NCBI RefSeq assembly: GCF_030272615.1
Contig: NC_081414.1
Location: 811,869,069 to 811,933,068 of the forward strand
Source: Cryptomeria japonica
Taxonomy: Eukaryota; Streptophyta; Pinopsida; Cupressales; Cupressaceae
Length of the DNA: 64,000 nt
Direction: 5' to 3'
How positions within the stretch are numbered: the stretch's first letter is position 1; each line of letters begins with the position of its first letter. Under the pieces are notes generated by a model that searched no databases, was not told where the DNA came from, and worked only from the letters and a program-made list of their open reading frames with translations. Below are positions 1 through 10,900 of this stretch, piece by piece. The translations under genes were made by a program, and so were the position numbers.

Positions 1-1240
1 TGTAAGTAGAGCAGAATAGAACTCCTGAACCTCTCTTGACATATCCTATTGTGAAGAAATTATAGCACCCTCAGAATTAACTAAAGAAAAAATATAACAC
101 ATATTCCTTCGAGCCTACACATGAGTGATGAAAAAAGGCAGTGTTCCTATCACCCTCTTGCAGCCAATCAATTCTAGCATTTTGTTTCTAGTATATCTCT
201 TGCTAAAGCTCCCACTCTTCCACCAGTTTAAGAGCTTGAGACTCAGCTTTCTGAAGACCCTCTAAAAATCCTAGATCCCTTATCAGGCGAGTAATAATAG
301 CAAGATGTTCCCACACTTCTGATTTCTTAACCCTTAAACTCTCAAAACATGACCTAGTCCAACACCTAAGATGATAATTGACATACTGAAGCCTCTTTAC
401 AAAGGAATAAATGGTTGTACCATATGTAGGGGCCTCATCTTGATACCACTGAGAAAAACGATCATACAAAGAAGAGTCACCAAGCCACATAAGCTAAAAT
501 TTGAAAGGCAAATTCTTGGGAATATGAAAAGAAGAAACATAAAACTTAATTGGCCAATGATCATAACCGCACCAATCCATAATCTCAAAGAAAATGACCA
601 AACTATTCCCAACCTAGAAAGAAGAGACAAGAAATATTTCCAACTACTCAGATATCGCTTCTGATCCCCTCCTTCTATTGGTCCAAGTAAAAATACCATT
701 AGATGGTTTAACATTAACAAGAGAAATAGTATCCACATTTTCTCGAAAAAGATCTAAAGTAGGACCTAGCCTAGGTAGCACCTCTCATTTCTCCTCCAAG
801 GACAAAACAGAATTGAAATCTCTAGCTAAGATCCAAGGCAGATAAGGAGCACAAGACCTAACATACCGGATATGGACCCAAAAATGAATTTTACCATGAA
901 TGTCAATTGGAGCATAAACATTATTGATTAGAATAGTCTCACCAGATTCTAAAACCGAAGCTGCCACTGAGAGAGAGAATTGGCTAGAGATCCACCAGCA
1001 AGGAAAAATCTTACGAGGATCCCAGAAAAGAACCAGACCTCTAGAACTTCCCTTAGAGCCAATACACTTATACTGACGAAAAGACCAAATGTGAGGAGCA
1101 TACTGAAACATGAAGTCTACCTGAAGCTTAGTCTCTTGAATAGAAAATATAGTAGGTGAATGAACTACAATCAAATTCTGAATAGCCTTCTGATTGGAGG
1201 CCCTATTCAACCCCATTGCATTCCAAGAAAGAATAATCAT
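1..1240 (-). pseudogene. LINE-a ORF2 fragment: endonuclease and linker
   Basis: Apurinic-like endonuclease (EEP fold) that nicks target DNA for target-primed reverse transcription. From the ATG at 1240 the protein opens with MIILSWNAMGLN, followed by the IQETKL block containing the catalytic Glu. The metal-binding DFN block is present but reads ARDFN where the family usually has GGDFN. The frame breaks at 785. Further blocks recur in other frames: FTWTNRR near 680 and the linker WLQEGDRNTAFFH near 130-170. The linker leads into the reverse transcriptase, which is outside the window. Not functional as it stands. Confidence 0.85.
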
Positions 1241-2768
1241 GAGGAAGGTTGAGCAAAGTGGGAATCAATGATCTTAACAGACCCAAATTCCACCAACAAA
1301 TCCTCCGTAGATTTAGTCTTTTCCACCTCCTTCTTACAGCCAACTTTAGAGTAATGAACAAAATGCCCCTTCTTGAGAGGACATTGCAACACCCACAGAT
1401 CAAAGACTGATCCCCGACCATGAGTTGAAGACAATACCTCCCTAGAAAGGTCTACTAAAACAATATCCTCCTCCAACTCAATAGAAACAATAGGTAGCCA
1501 AGAAGCTCCCTTGTCGAAGACCTCGAAATTATCTTTCACTACAACTGCCTGCTCCAACTTTGTATCTATACCAGTAGCCTCAGACAAAATCTCAACAGGA
1601 ATCCCCTCTTCTAAAGGCTGATTATCCAAGACTTAAAAACGATTGAAATCTTGATCACTCTGTCTATCTTTGTAGGCTAGCTTCTGACACCTCCCCTTAA
1701 CCTTTGACTTAACTGGAATAAATACATCCTCATTTGGACCCCCCTCAACCATAGATAGTTTTCCTTTACCACCCTTGTCCACCAAAGGTGTAGCAGAAAG
1801 AGAAGAAGAAACCCCGACATTTCTAGATGTTTGAGGACATTGACACTGAAGGTGCCCATATTCATGACCTAGATGACATCGGAAAGGGAGGGACTCATAA
1901 TCTAACTGCTGAACCCACGAAGCATTGTCAATACAATTTTCCAAAGAGTCCGACAAAGGAGTTCTTAAATCAATCTCAACACAGATATGAGCAAAAAAAA
2001 CATACCTTCTTATGTAGAGTATGCTGACAATGGCAGCCAACTTCCTCAACAGCATAGCAATTCGCTAGAGAATATCTTTTTGCCAAAATTCCAATGGCAG
2101 CCATTTGCAGACAAACCCACACCGGAACCGTGAAGGCAAATCCTTTGCTGCATTAAATCCTCCATGCCAGGACTTCATAAATAAGCCAACATAATTATAA
2201 AAGTATGGCCCTTCCTCAAAGACTCAATTTCTATATGAAACACAAGAGAAATGAACCAAGAAATAGTCATTCTTGACAACCAAAATCTCAAAATCACCCT
2301 CAATCTGCCAGGAACAACACATCCAGGAATCCAGAGCTGAAAGAGGGACATGAATGCCGAACTTACAAATCAAGACATGCTGGCTCTAATACAAAAAGCC
2401 CTCCTAAACTGATTCTGGAGAAATTACGAGGTCAGGTCGATCCTGACTCCTTGCAAACAACCGTGCACTTTCTTGAGTTTAGAGATATCACCCAAAAAAG
2501 AGGAATCTGATCTCTGAGCATTCAAATCTGCAGCCAATACCAGCGATGGCTTCGCACTAGCCAACACTAGGCTTTTAAAAGCCCCAGCCATTCCGCCTAA
2601 CCCCAAACACATGCCACGCGTAGACAGAAAACTAAACCCCCAACGAAACCCCAAGCACCAGAAATAAATATTAAAACGCCACAGAAAAAGCCCCCCGGAC
2701 TCAGCGTACAACAACAAACACGGAGCTGGCAACGGAGAATACATGCAAGCAAAGGTCGTGGGCGACAT
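1237..2768 (-). pseudogene. LINE-a ORF1 (DUF4283-like, zinc-knuckle protein)
   Basis: ORF1 of plant L1 elements encodes an RNA-binding protein. The likely start is the ATG at 2768. After a frameshift near 2430 the DUF4283-type core is readable (blocks LICKFGIHVPLS, EGPYFYNYVG, WLPLEFW). An in-frame TAG follows near 2063, then the block AHICVEIDL and a zinc knuckle near 1845-1890. The knuckle should be CX2CX4HX4C, but its second Cys is Gly (CHLGHEYGHLQCQC). A further stop lies near 1630. The C-terminal segment 1629-1237 ends in TGA, which overlaps the ATG of ORF2 by the tetranucleotide ATGA. Confidence 0.8.
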
Positions 2769-2810
2769 GCAGAGAAGTCAACGTCCGCATATTCCTCCTA
2801 AATTCTTTAG

Positions 2811-4640
2811 TGCGATTTTGCATGTTACATTGTATTTTTTTTAATAATATATTATAAACTGTTCGCTTTGTTATGAATTCTTTCTTAAATGAACGGTGGG
2901 GATTTGAAATAAACTCCCAAATTTAATGAGATGAAAGTGTGTACACAGATGGCAGACATCTAAAACATTAATTACAAATAAATCACATAATGTTTTAGAT
3001 ATCTCAATCTATGCATATATTTATGTGTACATAATGTTTTAGATAGTATTTATAAAATAATTAGAAATAAATCACAATTTTTTCATTAATTAATTGAATG
3101 TGCATAAATAGAATATTGTAATGGTTGTTAATATTCAACATTCTTTACATATATTTTATTTTATCAAATCATCTTGGTTGACAAATGTTAAATCATACAT
3201 ATTTTCATATGAATGATAATTAGCATTTATGTATTTAATTTTTTTTAATGTATTCATATCAATATTATAAATTTATAATTGATATATTATGGATGTGTTT
3301 TTGAAATTAAATAATGAATGTTTTAGTAAATATTGATTTACTTGTATTCTTTTGTATTTAATTATGTAGATCTTGTTGTTTCTAACATATCTACTTTTGC
3401 TATTTTATTACATGGTTAAATCCAAACGAATACAAAATAAATTATGGATTGTGGAAATTTCATGATTTTAATCTTGATCCAGTCATATTTCTTTCTCTCC
3501 CCATCTCATGGGCAGATAGGTTTTGGTAAAACTTTTACCATAAAAAGAATAGAATTACTGTACCAACATTAAAACTAGTATATATATATATTTTAGATAT
3601 CTTGAAAATCTATTTAATAATTTTTTTTTCTATTGTAAAAGTTTTGAACTCCCATGTAATAATGTTCTCCGGTGAGTCCCATATAATATACAAAATGAAT
3701 TTTTTAATTAAACCAAACCTTAATAACAATTCTAATCTTTCGTGAAGAACATTAACCTAACCCTATTTTTATATTATATATATATTATATAATAATATAA
3801 TATTTAATAATAATGTTAGTGTTTTATTAATATTTTCTATGATTAAAAAATAAAAAGAGATTAAAATTGTATTATATTAAATAATATAAATCTAATATAA
3901 TTTACTCAAGATTAATATTAATATAATATAATATAACATAAAATATAATATATAATATAATTTTGTTTAATATTTATTATATGAAATGGCAATTCCAACC
4001 TTATTGTAAAATATCTCTAAGCATAATTAATCCTAACCCTAACCTAAAATTAACTTTAAAATGTAATCTTAAATTAATTTCATGTTAACTATAAAAGAAT
4101 TATTTATATATTAATAATTTATTATTTTATATATATATATAAAATAATAAAAATATAATTCTAACATATCTATGTTTTTTATAAATAAAATAAAATTAGT
4201 TATTAAATATAAATCTAAAATAAAATTAATTATTACTAATTGGATTTTAAACAAATTAAACTTTCAAATTTTGCTTATTTGAATGTAATAAAACCTACAA
4301 CTTAGCAATAAAATTTAATAAAATTTTTCTTTTAAATGAATAATGAATCAGATTTAACCTATTAATCACTATGCTCTATGCTCTTTCCTTATCACTATTT
4401 CAATTGTCTTATATATTTTATTATGATAATCAATCAATCTTAATTCACAATTCAATCATATCATATACAAAACTAAATATTCCATCAATTTCATTTATAA
4501 CATGGTTATATTTTTTATTTAATATCACTTAATTGAACCTAACAACGACTTTAAAAATTCATCAAACACAACAATAGATTTTGGAATGTCAAATACTCTA
4601 AACCTTAGAGTAGATAAACTTGATAATGGTGGATTTAATA
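2811..4640. other. AT-rich intergenic DNA, no gene seen
   Basis: Long runs of A/T with words such as TAATATAATATAA near 3770-3990. No open frame resembles a known protein, and I found no RNA gene or terminal repeat. Confidence 0.6.
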
Positions 4641-4829
4641 TTTAGCAATAAAGTTCAATTTGATGTTCGATTAGGTTTAAGGTTTGTGTTTCATTTGAGT
4701 TAAGGTTTTATAAGTTTAAGTGTGCAATTTAGGTTTAGGTTTAGAGTTAGGCTTCAATGTAGTTTGGTATTAGGGTTAAATTTTCTTTGGTGTTAGGGTA
4801 AAGGTTTAATTTGGTTTAAGATTTATGAT
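4641..4829. repeat. Degenerate telomere-like minisatellite, left block
   Basis: Loose repeats built on TTAGGGTT, TTTAGGTTT and AATTTGGTTTA. The same word set returns right of LTR-C at about 9780-10480, so the two blocks were one array before LTR-C inserted. The spacing is irregular and it is not a functional telomere. Confidence 0.55.
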
Positions 4830-4834
4830 GGATT
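4830..4834. repeat. Target-site duplication of LTR-C, left copy
   Basis: GGATT immediately before the TG of the left LTR. The matching GGATT lies at 9732-9736. Confidence 0.6.
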
Positions 4835-5123
4835 TGTTGGAGTAAATAGTTTTGATTATTTACATTTACTTAAGTTTTAACTTAGGTAACAACATTTAGT
4901 AGGTATATGGATAATTTTAGGCTTATATTTGAACTCTAACTCTTCCAGATGGAGACATTTGGCCAAATATTGTGTACTCTCGTCACCTGCTCTTTCTTAT
5001 TTAAGCAATGCTCCTTGTACATTTGTACTCACCACATTTCAATACAATTGCATGTGTTGAATCTCTCTTAGTTGTGGAGGATGTTCTACAAATTCTCTCC
5101 TAGGTTGGGTGGATATACCTACA
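4835..5123 (+). repeat. LTR-C 5' LTR
   Basis: Begins TGTTGGAG and ends CCTACA, 289 bp. It contains a TATTTAAG promoter-like box near 4998. Confidence 0.6.
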
Positions 5124-5135
5124 TAGTATCAAAGC
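5124..5135 (+). other. LTR-C primer-binding site (degenerate)
   Basis: TAGTATCAAAGC directly after the LTR. The copia-type initiator-Met site here reads TGGTATCAAAGC in Copia-B, so one base differs. Confidence 0.5.
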
Positions 5136-7650
5136 TTTTCATTATGGAGCTCCTTCTCATTTAGAGAGCCTTCATCATATTTAAATCTTGAGGTCCTAGA
5201 TTGTCTTGATCTATTTGGTGATTGGAGGCATTCAATTTTTAAAATGCCTCATCCTTGGACTAGCCTTGGCATGTTTGATTGTGGCCAGATGATTTCATTC
5301 ACTTGTGGCTAGTCTTCATTTCGTGATCAAATTTCCCTGCCCTCAGTTGTCAACCATTTGTGTCTATTGCAATAGATTGTGTGTTTCTAATAGTCATTGG
5401 TTATTTCTTTCGAGAGCGACTAATGATAGTTTATAAGTGGAAGAATGATGACTAATTTTGTCATTGTGATTCTTGGTGTGCATCAATCTCTTTTTTAAGA
5501 ACATTGGATTTGTGGTTGTCTGTTGTCATTTCTTTGTTGTGAATGAATGATATACTTGGGATCAAACTGACTATTTGTCTGGTCAAAGGCCCTTATTTGC
5601 ATCGTTTCTTTGTGAGATGTCATATTTCCCACCATTGGATTATTCGAGTTGATTGTGGAGTTGCATAACTAAGAGAGACACTTTGTCATGAGGAAGCTTG
5701 CTTGGCTTATGATATCTATTATAACCACTCACTCAAGGTGTTTTTGCCTATTTTTAGTCATTTAACTACATTGACCTTCATTTGGTTCAGTACTCAAATT
5801 CACTGGTTAGCATCCTTATTTTCCATGTGATTTTATATTTGATAGATTGGCTACAACAGACCCATATCATTCATTTCATTAGTCCATCAAAAGCTTTTGG
5901 GCATCTTATTTTCAACATCAATCTAGAAAACATGACTAGGTCGAGAAAGTCCTTCTAAGGCTGCATTTTTCCTTAGCCATGCATATAAACTTTTCATTGG
6001 AGGTCAATGTATTTATTGTGAAAGGCATGTCTTTGTGGTTGGCCTATTGATAAGGATCTTATCATCCTATTTGGTGGAGATCCTTGAAATGATTATAGTT
6101 GAGTCATTTTTTATTTGATTATCTACTGTTTAAGATTTGAGTCGCACCCTCATTGTTTTGGACCAACATCTTCATTATAGTGTCAGATTCATTATTATAA
6201 ATTCTTGCATTCATTTTTCCTTGCAACACTTTGTTTGAGAAATGTTGATATATTGGCCTACTTCACTCATTTGTCAGTGCATTTATTATGTGATTTGTTG
6301 CTCCATATAATGTGATTCGATATGGCTTGGTCATTGGGCCTACATTTAATTCTTGTGGATTGAGGTATTTTTTAGGCTTGAGTATTTTTCGTTCATAGTA
6401 CCTTAACATTTGTATTTGAAGGCATTTACAATTTCCAATTAGTTTCCTTGCCAATAGGGATCAATTTCAAGTTTTTGGAGGATCTGAATAATTTGTTTGT
6501 CCAATCAGTACATTTACTGTTGTTTCCTGTAGCATGTGTTGTGGTAGAGCATTAAGATTTTACTTTACTTTAATCATGGGTCATCTTTGTCTGCCTTCAT
6601 ATTAAACTGTACCAAATCTTGAGTGTGGTATTTTCCTTGATATGTTGTCTGTGGAAGTGGTTATGAGTATAGGGGTGGTACATAGAGCCACCAACAAACC
6701 CTACCACTACCCTTCTTATTGGTGCCCTTTTTCTTAGGGGGGTGATTTTTTCTAACTTGTTGAGTTGATGGTCCCATGAAACACTAAACCCTTTCCCCTT
6801 GATGGTTAATAGGGGTGGACCATTTTTTTAACCTTTAGGACCTAATCATATTTTTTCTTCAAATGGCCATAACTTGGACTTTCCATGTGTGTGTGTAGTT
6901 AGGTGCACACTCTTTCTTTAGTTCTAGGTACTTTCTTGGTTACTTAGAACCTCGAGTTGGTTGGTGACATTATTTCAATGAAATGTCATGTTCTCCCTAG
7001 TTAACATTATGGGGTGTATATACCGTTCATGTCAATGCTTCCTTGGTTTCCCTTGAAGTGAGTCAACACACTCTTGCATTCTTGTTTTGTGGAGGCAATC
7101 ATCTTTAGTTGATCTTGGATCTTTAGACTATTGCAAACCTCTATTTTCACATCAAATTTATTAGGTAGTGATGATGGGATCAGTCAAGTAACCTTATTAG
7201 TTGTGTTGTCCTCATTTTTTAACTTGCACAAATTGGGACAACCCCACATATTTTTTCTTGAAATTTAACATTTTACGGCTCTAGACACATTTTTTGAGGC
7301 TTTTTTCCATCATCAAGGAATCCATTGATGAATCCAAGTCCTTCACCTCCATTTTTATCAATTTTCATTGTCTTATAGTTGGGTTTTTCTTTAATTTCAG
7401 GTTTTGGAGCATTCATTGCAAGTAGGAGATTTCAATATGAAATTTATGATTTTAAGGCTTTAGAACATGCTTTTCAAGGTGGGAAGTCTACATTTCTTGA
7501 TTAAAAGTCAATCATAAGCTTATCTTCCATCTCTATGAAAATTTTGGTTACTTTTGGCCTTCAATTTAGCCATTTTCTATGCAATTTCAGGTTTCACACC
7601 AATCACTACAAGTAGAAACTTTTAGATGTCATTGCAAGTAACCTCACTGT
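5136..7650 (+). other. LTR-C internal region, nothing recognisable
   Basis: About 2.5 kb of T-rich sequence in which every frame is broken by frequent stops. I found no zinc knuckle, protease, integrase or reverse transcriptase motif. Confidence 0.4.
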
Positions 7651-7780
7651 AGGTAGGAATTTTTTGATGCAATTATAAGTTTTAAATTTCACTTTATATT
7701 TCAGGTAGGAATTTTTTAATGCAATTATAAGTTTTAAATTTCACTTTATATTTCAGGTAGGAATTTTTTGATGCAATTAT
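7651..7780. repeat. 52-bp tandem repeat, about 2.5 copies
   Basis: Units start AGGTAGGAATTTTTT at 7651, 7703 and 7755, exactly 52 bp apart. Copies 1 and 2 differ by a single G/A; the third copy is partial. This looks like local duplication by replication slippage or unequal exchange. Confidence 0.85.
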
Positions 7781-8189
7781 TAGTGCAGATTCCAAGATTT
7801 GAGGATGATATAAAGAAAGAACAACAACATGACAGAGCCAAATAAGGATATTGATAACTGATATGATTGATTGAGAGCATAGAATTCTTCCAAGATAGAG
7901 ATAAGCTTCTTACTTCAACCTTGCAAATAACTTCCCTCTTGAAAAAGCCAGTACTACCCCCAACAAGAAGATAAGATTGCAGTTTGTTGGCCAAGGACAC
8001 TTGAATATCATTAAGGATGCAAATTCTCATTTCGGTTCAAGATGTCTTCGCCAATCTTGAATACTTCAATTTCTAGCATCTTGAAGTAGCATGAAGATCA
8101 TCACAGACAAAGGATGATGTAGTTAGAGTCATGTCTTCGGACACATAGAATAGTTTCAATTGTGTATTTGTAATTTGGTTTTGACAAGT

Positions 8190-8264
8190 TACATGTAAAA
8201 ACAAGTTTTGTAATTGCAAGTGTCACTTTTTCACTTGCAATTTTGTAAAATACAATTACATGTA
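8190..8264. other. Imperfect inverted repeat, 33-nt arms
   Basis: Arms at 8190-8222 and 8232-8264 pair at both ends (TACATGTAA with TTACATGTA, and AATTGCAAGTG with CACTTGCAATT). The middle is mismatched and the loop is about nine bases. It could be a decayed foldback element or part of a promoter. Confidence 0.5.
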
Positions 8265-8299
8265 AAGAAACTATGAGCTGAGTTAAATTAGGATTGTAG

Positions 8300-8480
8300 T
8301 TGGAATAAGTCATGGTGATTGAGAGAATTTATCAAGTTGGCATCCTCCCACCTTTCCTCAAGGTTACTCTCCTATATATACTTGAGGGGATCTATTGTAA
8401 TCTGAATCTTTTGGCAATGCAACAAAATTATGTCATTTTGTATGTGCACTCTAAGTCTTTGATCTTAGATGTAAATAAAA
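8300..8480 (+). promoter_or_regulatory. Possible LTR-type promoter (TATATATA box)
   Basis: CCTATATATACTTGAGGGG at 8371-8389 resembles the TATA box of a retroelement LTR. The DNA around it (roughly 8030-8900) differs in style from LTR-C and could be a solo LTR inserted in it. I could not find its ends. Confidence 0.25.
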
Positions 8481-9442
8481 TTATTTTCAATAAAAGAGGC
8501 AAGTTGTTTTGAGACTTTGTGCCAATTCAAGTTGTTATCTAATGACATTTTTTGGAGTTGATTATTATTTTTTTTATATTGTTCAAGAAGGATTTAAATT
8601 CAGTCTTGCAGACTTTGAGCTGTTAATTGTATTTAGAGTTATAGGTTTGGTTTTCAGACTTGGTCTTGCCGACTTTGAGTTTCTTATCACATTTGAGGAT
8701 AGTGTAGAAAGATCAAGTAAGGAGATAAATTTTAGACTTTGTGATACTTTTATTTTCGTGACTTGTTCTTGTAAAGTGAAGTGCATCATATAGACAAACT
8801 TTGTGTTCTTGTGTGTTGTACATTGTTATCATTTTAAGAAGGTTGATAGGACAGTAGAAGCAATGAAGACTTTGTGATTTCATTTTTGTTTTCTCATCCG
8901 AGGTAAGTGACGTAATTCTTTGTGCTTTCATGGAAAGTTTGCTTCCCTTTATGTTATAAACATCCTACAAATGTTTCATTTTTGTATATACCATTGTTGT
9001 TGTAACTTCTTTTCTAAAATGAGAGAAAGAATAGCACCCATTTTGAAGAAATAGAATGAGATATTGTCCCACCCACATTTGATTAAATTAGATTTACTTA
9101 AGTATTAGTAAAAGAGGGAGCCTTCCCAAAATTAGGAGAGTTTTATACTCATAGACTGTGATTGAAACCACAATTTTGGACATCTTCTGAAGTGTATAAA
9201 AATTTCAACCAATAGGTTGCATAGTGATTTTAAGATCACTCATGTAAATTTATTTATCATCTATAATTTTGATTAATGGAATCTAGTATCATTGTTGTCA
9301 TCTAATCATTATTCGAGTGGTGTCATTTGGGGAACTCATGCAGATTGTTGTCTTCATGATCTTGATCATCATCTGAGGAGGATCTTCAATTATAACACTA
9401 TATCAATCTTTGATAATTGTCTACAACTTTGAGCTTTGGTGA

Positions 9443-9731
9443 CGTTCTTCATGCTTTTAAGACATGATTTTGGAGGCTTCTTAAGTTTGAATTAGGTAAC
9501 AATATTTATCAGGTAGAGGGATACTTATAGAGTTATATTTGGAATCTTTCTTTGAGATGGAGACACTTGTCCAAGTCCCATGTACTCTCATCAGTTACTC
9601 TTTCCTATTTAAGAAAGGCTCTTTGTAGATTTGTGCTCACCTCATCTCAATATAATCTCATGTGTTGCATCTCTCTTATTTGTGGAGGATGTTCTGTAGA
9701 TTATCTCATAGGTTGGGTGGAGGCACCTAAA
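9443..9731 (+). repeat. LTR-C 3' LTR, left boundary approximate
   Basis: Aligns with the 5' LTR from CTTAAGTTT (9480) to the end CCTAAA (9731), with many substitutions; the canonical terminal CA has become AA. The first ~35 bp no longer align well, so the start is an estimate from the length of the other LTR. Confidence 0.55.
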
Positions 9732-9736
9732 GGATT
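9732..9736. repeat. Target-site duplication of LTR-C, right copy
   Basis: GGATT, identical to 4830-4834. Confidence 0.6.
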
Positions 9737-9779
9737 AGATTATATTAGTTTAAAATTTTTTAATGAGGAAATGCTAATT

Positions 9780-10900
9780 AGAAATGAGATCACTTAATAA
9801 GACACTGATTAGGGTTGTCATTTAATAAAAAATTTATTAAATAGGGTTAGTATAAGGCTCAATTCAAGGTTTGAGATTAAGCTTCAATTTGGTTGAGTGT
9901 TAAGGTTAGAGTTCAATCTAGTTTAATGTGTAATTTGGTTTATGGTTAAGGTTAGGGTTCTATTTGGTTTGATGTTAAATTTGGTTTTCGAGGTTATTAT
10001 TTCTATATCTTCAATAGTATTCTCCATAACCTAAATATTTGGGTTTAATTTGATTTAGAGTTTAGGCTCAATTTGTTATAGGTTAAGTTTGAATCTGATT
10101 TCAAATCTAATTTATCTTAGGGTTCCACTTGGTTTAGTGCTCAAGGGTTCAATTTGGTTTAGTGTTAAGGTTCAAAGTGGTTTTGTGTTAGGGTTCAATT
10201 TGAGTTGATTAGGATTAGGATTAGAGTTGGGGTTAAATTTTATTTATTGTTTAGTTAGATTTAAGGTTAGGGTTTAATTTGGTTTAGTGTTAGGTTTATC
10301 ATAGAGTTTGGTTTGTAGTTAGGTTTAAAGTTTATTTAGGTTTGATATTTTATTAAGATTATGGTTAGAGCTCAATTGAGGGTTAAGGTTACAATTAAAT
10401 TTGTTTTAGGGTTAGGGTTTTATTTAGTTTAGTGTTAGAGGTAAGCATTGATTTAGTTTAGGGTTTGGGTTCTATGAATTAATATTTCTAGAATTTTCAA
10501 GCTCCATTTTTTCAATGATAGACTTTACTATCTATATGTGAAGATCAAGAAATTTTACCATCATCACATACCAAGCCTTAGTATTGAATTATTTTTATTG
10601 TTCATAGAAATATATAGAAATGTTTGCCCACTTTCTTTGCTAATTGTAATGTTTGCCCACTTTATAAATCTCAAGAAAAATAGTTTTGGCATAATCGTAA
10701 TATATTTAGTACTTAAATTTTACAAATATAAAAGTATAAAAATATTTTATTTTTATTAATTATTTTTAATTTGTGATAGAGTTCAATTTAGTTTATGGTT
10801 AAGGTTTATTCTATTTTAGTGTTGTGGATTAATTTGTGATAGAGGTCAATTTGGTTTAGGTTTAAGGTTTAATTTGATTTATGATATTAATTTATTTTAA
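9780..10900. repeat. Degenerate telomere-like minisatellite, right block
   Basis: Many loose copies of GGTTAGGGTTCAATTTGGTT, with a core near 9830-10480 and a weaker stretch at 10770-10890. Unit length drifts between roughly 20 and 35 bp. It is continuous in style with the block left of LTR-C. Confidence 0.55.

Larger units (their letters stand above)
1..2810 (-). mobile_element. LINE-a, L1-type non-LTR retrotransposon, 3' part beyond window
   Basis: Minus-strand LINE with ORF1 (2768 to 1237) followed by the endonuclease and linker part of ORF2 (1240 to 1). The reverse transcriptase should lie left of base 1. Base composition changes sharply near 2810, where AT-rich DNA begins, so this is probably the 5' end. 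The element is broken by several frameshifts and stops. It is the same subfamily as LINE-c at 52.6-58.3 kb: both ORF1 proteins end in DSHF plus a few residues, and both carry the same knuckle context, HEYGHLQ. Confidence 0.9.
4835..9731 (+). mobile_element. LTR-C, ancient LTR retrotransposon with no readable coding region
   Basis: Two related ~290-bp ends flank about 4.3 kb. The shared blocks run in the same order in both: AGGTAACAA, GAGATGGAGACA / AGATGGAGACA, TATTTAAG, GTGGAGGATGTTCT and AGGTTGGGTGG. A primer-binding-site-like sequence follows the left LTR, so the element reads on the plus strand. GGATT flanks both ends. No gag or pol motif could be recognised inside; the copy is either non-autonomous or decayed beyond recognition. 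LTR divergence is high, clearly more than Copia-A. Confidence 0.65.

Noticed and set aside
203-738. Separate small genes on the plus and minus strands here
   Set aside because: The plus-strand frames are shadows; the minus-strand frames are pieces of the LINE-a ORF2 linker.
7651-7780. CRISPR-like array
   Set aside because: Direct tandem 52-bp units without distinct spacers, in a plant-type genome.
9780-10480. Interstitial telomere
   Set aside because: TTAGGG-like words are irregular and mixed with CAATTTGGTT. There is no run of perfect heptamers.
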